From the NCBI RefSeq assembly GCF_003525665.1, contig NZ_DQDX01000137.1, forward strand, positions 422-9,547: DNA of 9,126 nucleotides, in the 5' to 3' direction. The notes under the pieces are model-generated. The model had not been told where the DNA came from, made no database searches, and worked only from the letters and a program-made list of their open reading frames with translations. The translations under genes and the position numbers were made by a program. Shown here piece by piece: positions 7,318-9,126 of this stretch. The stretch is from Flavobacterium sp. (GTDB lineage Bacteria; Bacteroidota; Bacteroidia; Flavobacteriales; Flavobacteriaceae). Position 1 is the first letter of the stretch. Each line of letters starts with the position of its first letter.

Positions 7318-7344
7318 AAAAGCAACCCATTACAGGTTGCTTTT
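7318..7344 (-). terminator. Terminator-like hairpin between the PhoX-like and peroxidase genes
   Basis: A 10-bp perfect inverted repeat, AAAAGCAACC (7318-7327) with GGTTGCTTTT (7335-7344), and a 7-nt loop. Read on the minus strand it starts 18 nt after the PhoX-like stop codon and ends in GCTTTTT, the form of a modest intrinsic terminator. Only 23 bp remain before the peroxidase ATG and they hold no recognisable -7 box, so the peroxidase gene seems to rely on read-through or on a promoter inside the upstream gene. Confidence 0.65.
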
Positions 7345-7362
7345 AAAGTATTGAGTATCAAA

Positions 7363-8838
7363 TTATCTTTGAACGTTTCTAATAATTATCGTTTGACCAC
7401 CTTCTTTGTTAGTGTTCAATCCGCTTCCGTCAGCATTTAAAAATGCATTTTTTTGCCAAGTATGTGGGTGAATGTTAACGTAGAATGTTCCTGGAACTCC
7501 AATTACATCAGAGATATCTTCCATTGCACCATATTCCCAGCTTCCAAAACGCATTTCACCAGATTGATTGTAAGTACTGTTCCAAGTAGCATCGGTACGT
7601 TTGTGGTTCATTGTTAACCAAGGCACATTTGTTTTAGTTGAAATTTTGTATTGCCAAATGTATGAATCGTGTTGTGCAGCAGTATAATAAGAATCTCCGT
7701 CTTCTTGTGTGTAAACGTAGTTTTCTGTTACACAAATGTTATCTGGATTGATGATTCCAGTTCCAGGAGTTGCATCACCATTGATAACCAATTCTAGTTT
7801 TCCAATTAAAGGGTTGTTGTTGTCTAAAACTAATTTATAAACTCTTCCCCACATTGTATAACCTTCTACTGGCATGTTTGAACTTGCTTGACCAGTAGCT
7901 GTAAAATAGATTTCTCTGTTGTTTTTTGCAGAACCTTTTCTGTAATCTACGTCTTCAACTCTAGAAAAACGAATTGCTCCAAGCGAATTTACAGCTGTGT
8001 TAATTGCAGCACCAGTTAAGTTTTTAGCATTTGGAATTTCAACAAAAGAAACGTCGAATGAAGTTCCCATATTGATAGCAGTTTCTACTTGGTTGCCATC
8101 GTTTCTTTTTAATGCATATAATTTTCCGTTAGACAAATCACCTACAGTTGTGCTCATGTACATAATTACTTGTCCAGCACTTGAGTGTGAGGTTGTGTAA
8201 GATTGATCTTCACCAATTAAAATTACAGTTTTTCCAGGATAAGCTGCTTTAGGAAGTGGCACAGCATTTTCCATACTTGCTTTTCCTAATGCTGGTAAAA
8301 CTCTGTCTGTTCTAGATTTATCTGTAGTTGGACCGAATGGATCGATACCGTGAACCATACTTTCTTCACCACTTTCTCCAGCTGTTAAAAACATTGGGCC
8401 AAAACCATTTAATTGTGGCGTTGCCAAAGTTGCAGAGCATAAACGAGTTAAACCACCAACTGCATCAACAATATATTCACCTTTTACAGGTTTTAAAGCT
8501 TTATCAAAGTAAACTCTTGAAACCGATTTTAAAATTTCGTGATTTGTAATCATTACATAACCTTCACCAGCTGGATTTTTCATGAAACCTGCACCATCTG
8601 GTTGTGCACCAAATACAAAACCTGGCGATTGTGGTAAAACGTCTGGACTACTTAATAAAGATGTAATTTCTAAATCTTCAAATCCTTCTTTTGCGATAGC
8701 TAATGGTGGAACAGAAGATGAGTAAGAGAAATCGATGTCTTGGTTTACGCTTTTTCCGTCTTCGTCATCTTGACAGCTGATTGTTGCCACAGATAATAAT
8801 GCTAGTGCAATTACTTTTTGTAAATAATTCTGGTTCAT
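7363..8838 (-). CDS. PhoX-like (DUF839) lipoprotein
   Basis: A 491-residue predicted lipoprotein. Residues 1-22 form the signal peptide with lipobox TISC (Cys22), followed directly by QDDEDG, an acidic cluster resembling the export signal of surface-exposed Bacteroidetes lipoproteins. The rest resembles the DUF839/PhoX beta-propeller family: GYVMITNHE (93-101), GGLTRLCSATL (128-138), FLTAGESGEESMVHGIDPFG (150-169), IGEDQ with GQVIMYM (208-228), GKLYAL (238-243), RVED (293-296), NPDNICVTENYVYTQEDGD (364-382) and GSWEYGAMEDISDV (432-445). Characterised PhoX enzymes are Ca2+/Fe3+-dependent alkaline phosphatases; whether all their metal ligands are kept is not clear, since the segment corresponding to the usual LTCEE reads LTAGE. 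It could therefore be a divergent phosphatase or a non-phosphatase propeller. First gene of the leftward pair, with a candidate promoter at 8870-8877. Family confidence is moderate to good; the activity is unproven. Confidence 0.75.
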   Translation of the reverse strand: MNQNYLQKVIALALLSVATISCQDDEDGKSVNQDIDFSYSSSVPPLAIAKEGFEDLEITSLLSSPDVLPQSPGFVFGAQPDGAGFMKNPAGEGYVMITNHEILKSVSRVYFDKALKPVKGEYIVDAVGGLTRLCSATLATPQLNGFGPMFLTAGESGEESMVHGIDPFGPTTDKSRTDRVLPALGKASMENAVPLPKAAYPGKTVILIGEDQSYTTSHSSAGQVIMYMSTTVGDLSNGKLYALKRNDGNQVETAINMGTSFDVSFVEIPNAKNLTGAAINTAVNSLGAIRFSRVEDVDYRKGSAKNNREIYFTATGQASSNMPVEGYTMWGRVYKLVLDNNNPLIGKLELVINGDATPGTGIINPDNICVTENYVYTQEDGDSYYTAAQHDSYIWQYKISTKTNVPWLTMNHKRTDATWNSTYNQSGEMRFGSWEYGAMEDISDVIGVPGTFYVNIHPHTWQKNAFLNADGSGLNTNKEGGQTIIIRNVQR

Positions 8839-8869
8839 AATAATTTGTTTTAAGTTTTTTATTTGAAGC

Positions 8870-8877
8870 CAAAATTA
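8870..8877 (-). promoter_or_regulatory. Candidate Bacteroidetes -7 box for the PhoX-like gene
   Basis: On the minus strand these bases read TAATTTTG, an exact match to the Bacteroidetes -7 consensus TAnnTTTG. A start site just downstream would give a leader of roughly 25 nt before the ATG at 8838. No clear TTG -33 element lies 17-23 nt upstream, so the promoter may be weak or depend on an activator. Confidence 0.5.
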
Positions 8878-8940
8878 TTGCAAGGAAATTGTAATCGTTT
8901 TAAGTGAAAATTTACAATGCATCAAAAAAAGGTAAATTTC

Positions 8941-8959
8941 AGTTTAAGGTAAGTTTAAG
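8941..8959 (-). promoter_or_regulatory. 11-bp-period direct repeat upstream of the PhoX-like gene (possible activator site)
   Basis: AGTTTAAG at 8941-8948 is repeated exactly at 8952-8959; on the minus strand this is two CTTAAACT units 11 bp apart. Paired direct repeats one helical turn apart are how PhoB/OmpR-family response regulators bind DNA, and PhoX genes are commonly under phosphate control. The site lies about 65-80 bp upstream of the -7 box, further than a classical Pho box. The rest of 8878-9004 is AT-rich and shows nothing else I recognise. Confidence 0.3.
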
Positions 8960-9004
8960 ATGTAACTATTTTGTAAAACTAAAGTTAGTTAATTTCTCAA
9001 AGAC

Positions 9005-9126
9005 GTCTTTACTATTTTGAACTCTCTTCAATACTAATTCAAATATAGCCCTGATTACTTCACATGATATTAATTTTCATTTGAGTTCAGTGAACTTCGT
9101 TTGTAATGGAAATAAAAAAACCTTTC
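9005..9126 (+). repeat. Intergenic repeat, copy 2 (partial, cut by window edge)
   Basis: It begins with a leader like that of copy 1 (GTCTT at 9005, TTCAATA at 9027-9033), reaches CCCTGAT at 9049-9055, then carries about 47 extra nt. It resumes with GTAATGGAAATAAAAAA at 9103-9119, which differs from copy 1 (5413-5429) by two transitions. The extra stretch can fold by itself: AGTTC/GAACT around AGT at 9084-9096, and ATTTTCATT (9073-9081) with AATGGAAAT (9105-9113) including one G.T. The window ends in an A run plus CCTTTC, probably the left arm of another terminator hairpin whose right arm is outside. No gene is visible here. Confidence 0.55.

Noticed and set aside
9040..9047. Minus-strand TATATTTG as a second promoter for the PhoX-like gene
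   Set aside because: It matches TAnnTTTG but lies about 200 bp upstream within the repeat, has no TTG at the right distance, and such AT-rich 8-mers are expected by chance here.

Overview
The window is AT-rich with a compact gene layout, A-rich translation starts without clear Shine-Dalgarno sequences, a TAnnTTTG-type -7 box, and Bacteroidetes-type proteins (ParE with DADVDGMHIRLLL, ParC with DASIGD, lipoproteins with acidic residues after the lipobox Cys). Together these point to a member of the Flavobacteriaceae, probably Flavobacterium or a close relative. This is inferred from sequence style and remembered family features, not from a search.

Left half (2-5344, all + strand): the C-terminal part of topoisomerase IV subunit B (parE, cut by the left edge), then a complete DUF1016/YhcG-type PD-(D/E)xK nuclease gene with an apparent TTG start, then topoisomerase IV subunit A (parC). 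The nuclease gene sits between the two halves of one essential heterotetrameric enzyme, with gaps of 10 and 39 bp, so all three genes are probably on one transcript. A small two-helix membrane protein of the YcxB type follows (apparent GTG start).

Middle (5345-5509): a convergent intergenic region with a perfect 17-bp terminator hairpin. It is embedded in a longer symmetric structure whose only mismatches are five G.A/A.G oppositions in exact register. This belongs to a repeat whose partial second copy lies at the right edge (9005-9126), in the same orientation.

Right half (5510-8838, - strand): two predicted lipoproteins. The upstream gene encodes a DUF839/PhoX-like protein and the downstream gene a di-heme cytochrome c peroxidase/MauG-type protein. 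The latter has a ~220-residue N-terminal extension that looks like a degenerate imelysin/EfeO (M75) domain. A terminator-like hairpin lies between them, so the second gene may be expressed by partial read-through. The promoter region of the PhoX-like gene has a good -7 box and, further upstream, an 11-bp-period direct repeat reminiscent of PhoB/OmpR-family sites. The pair may form a cell-envelope module for phosphate or metal/redox work, but its substrate cannot be read from the sequence.

The most interesting points are the nuclease inside the topoisomerase IV operon, the imelysin-like/di-heme peroxidase fusion beside a PhoX-like lipoprotein, and the purine-mismatch hairpin repeat that flanks that pair. 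I saw no tRNA, rRNA, CRISPR array or insertion sequence.
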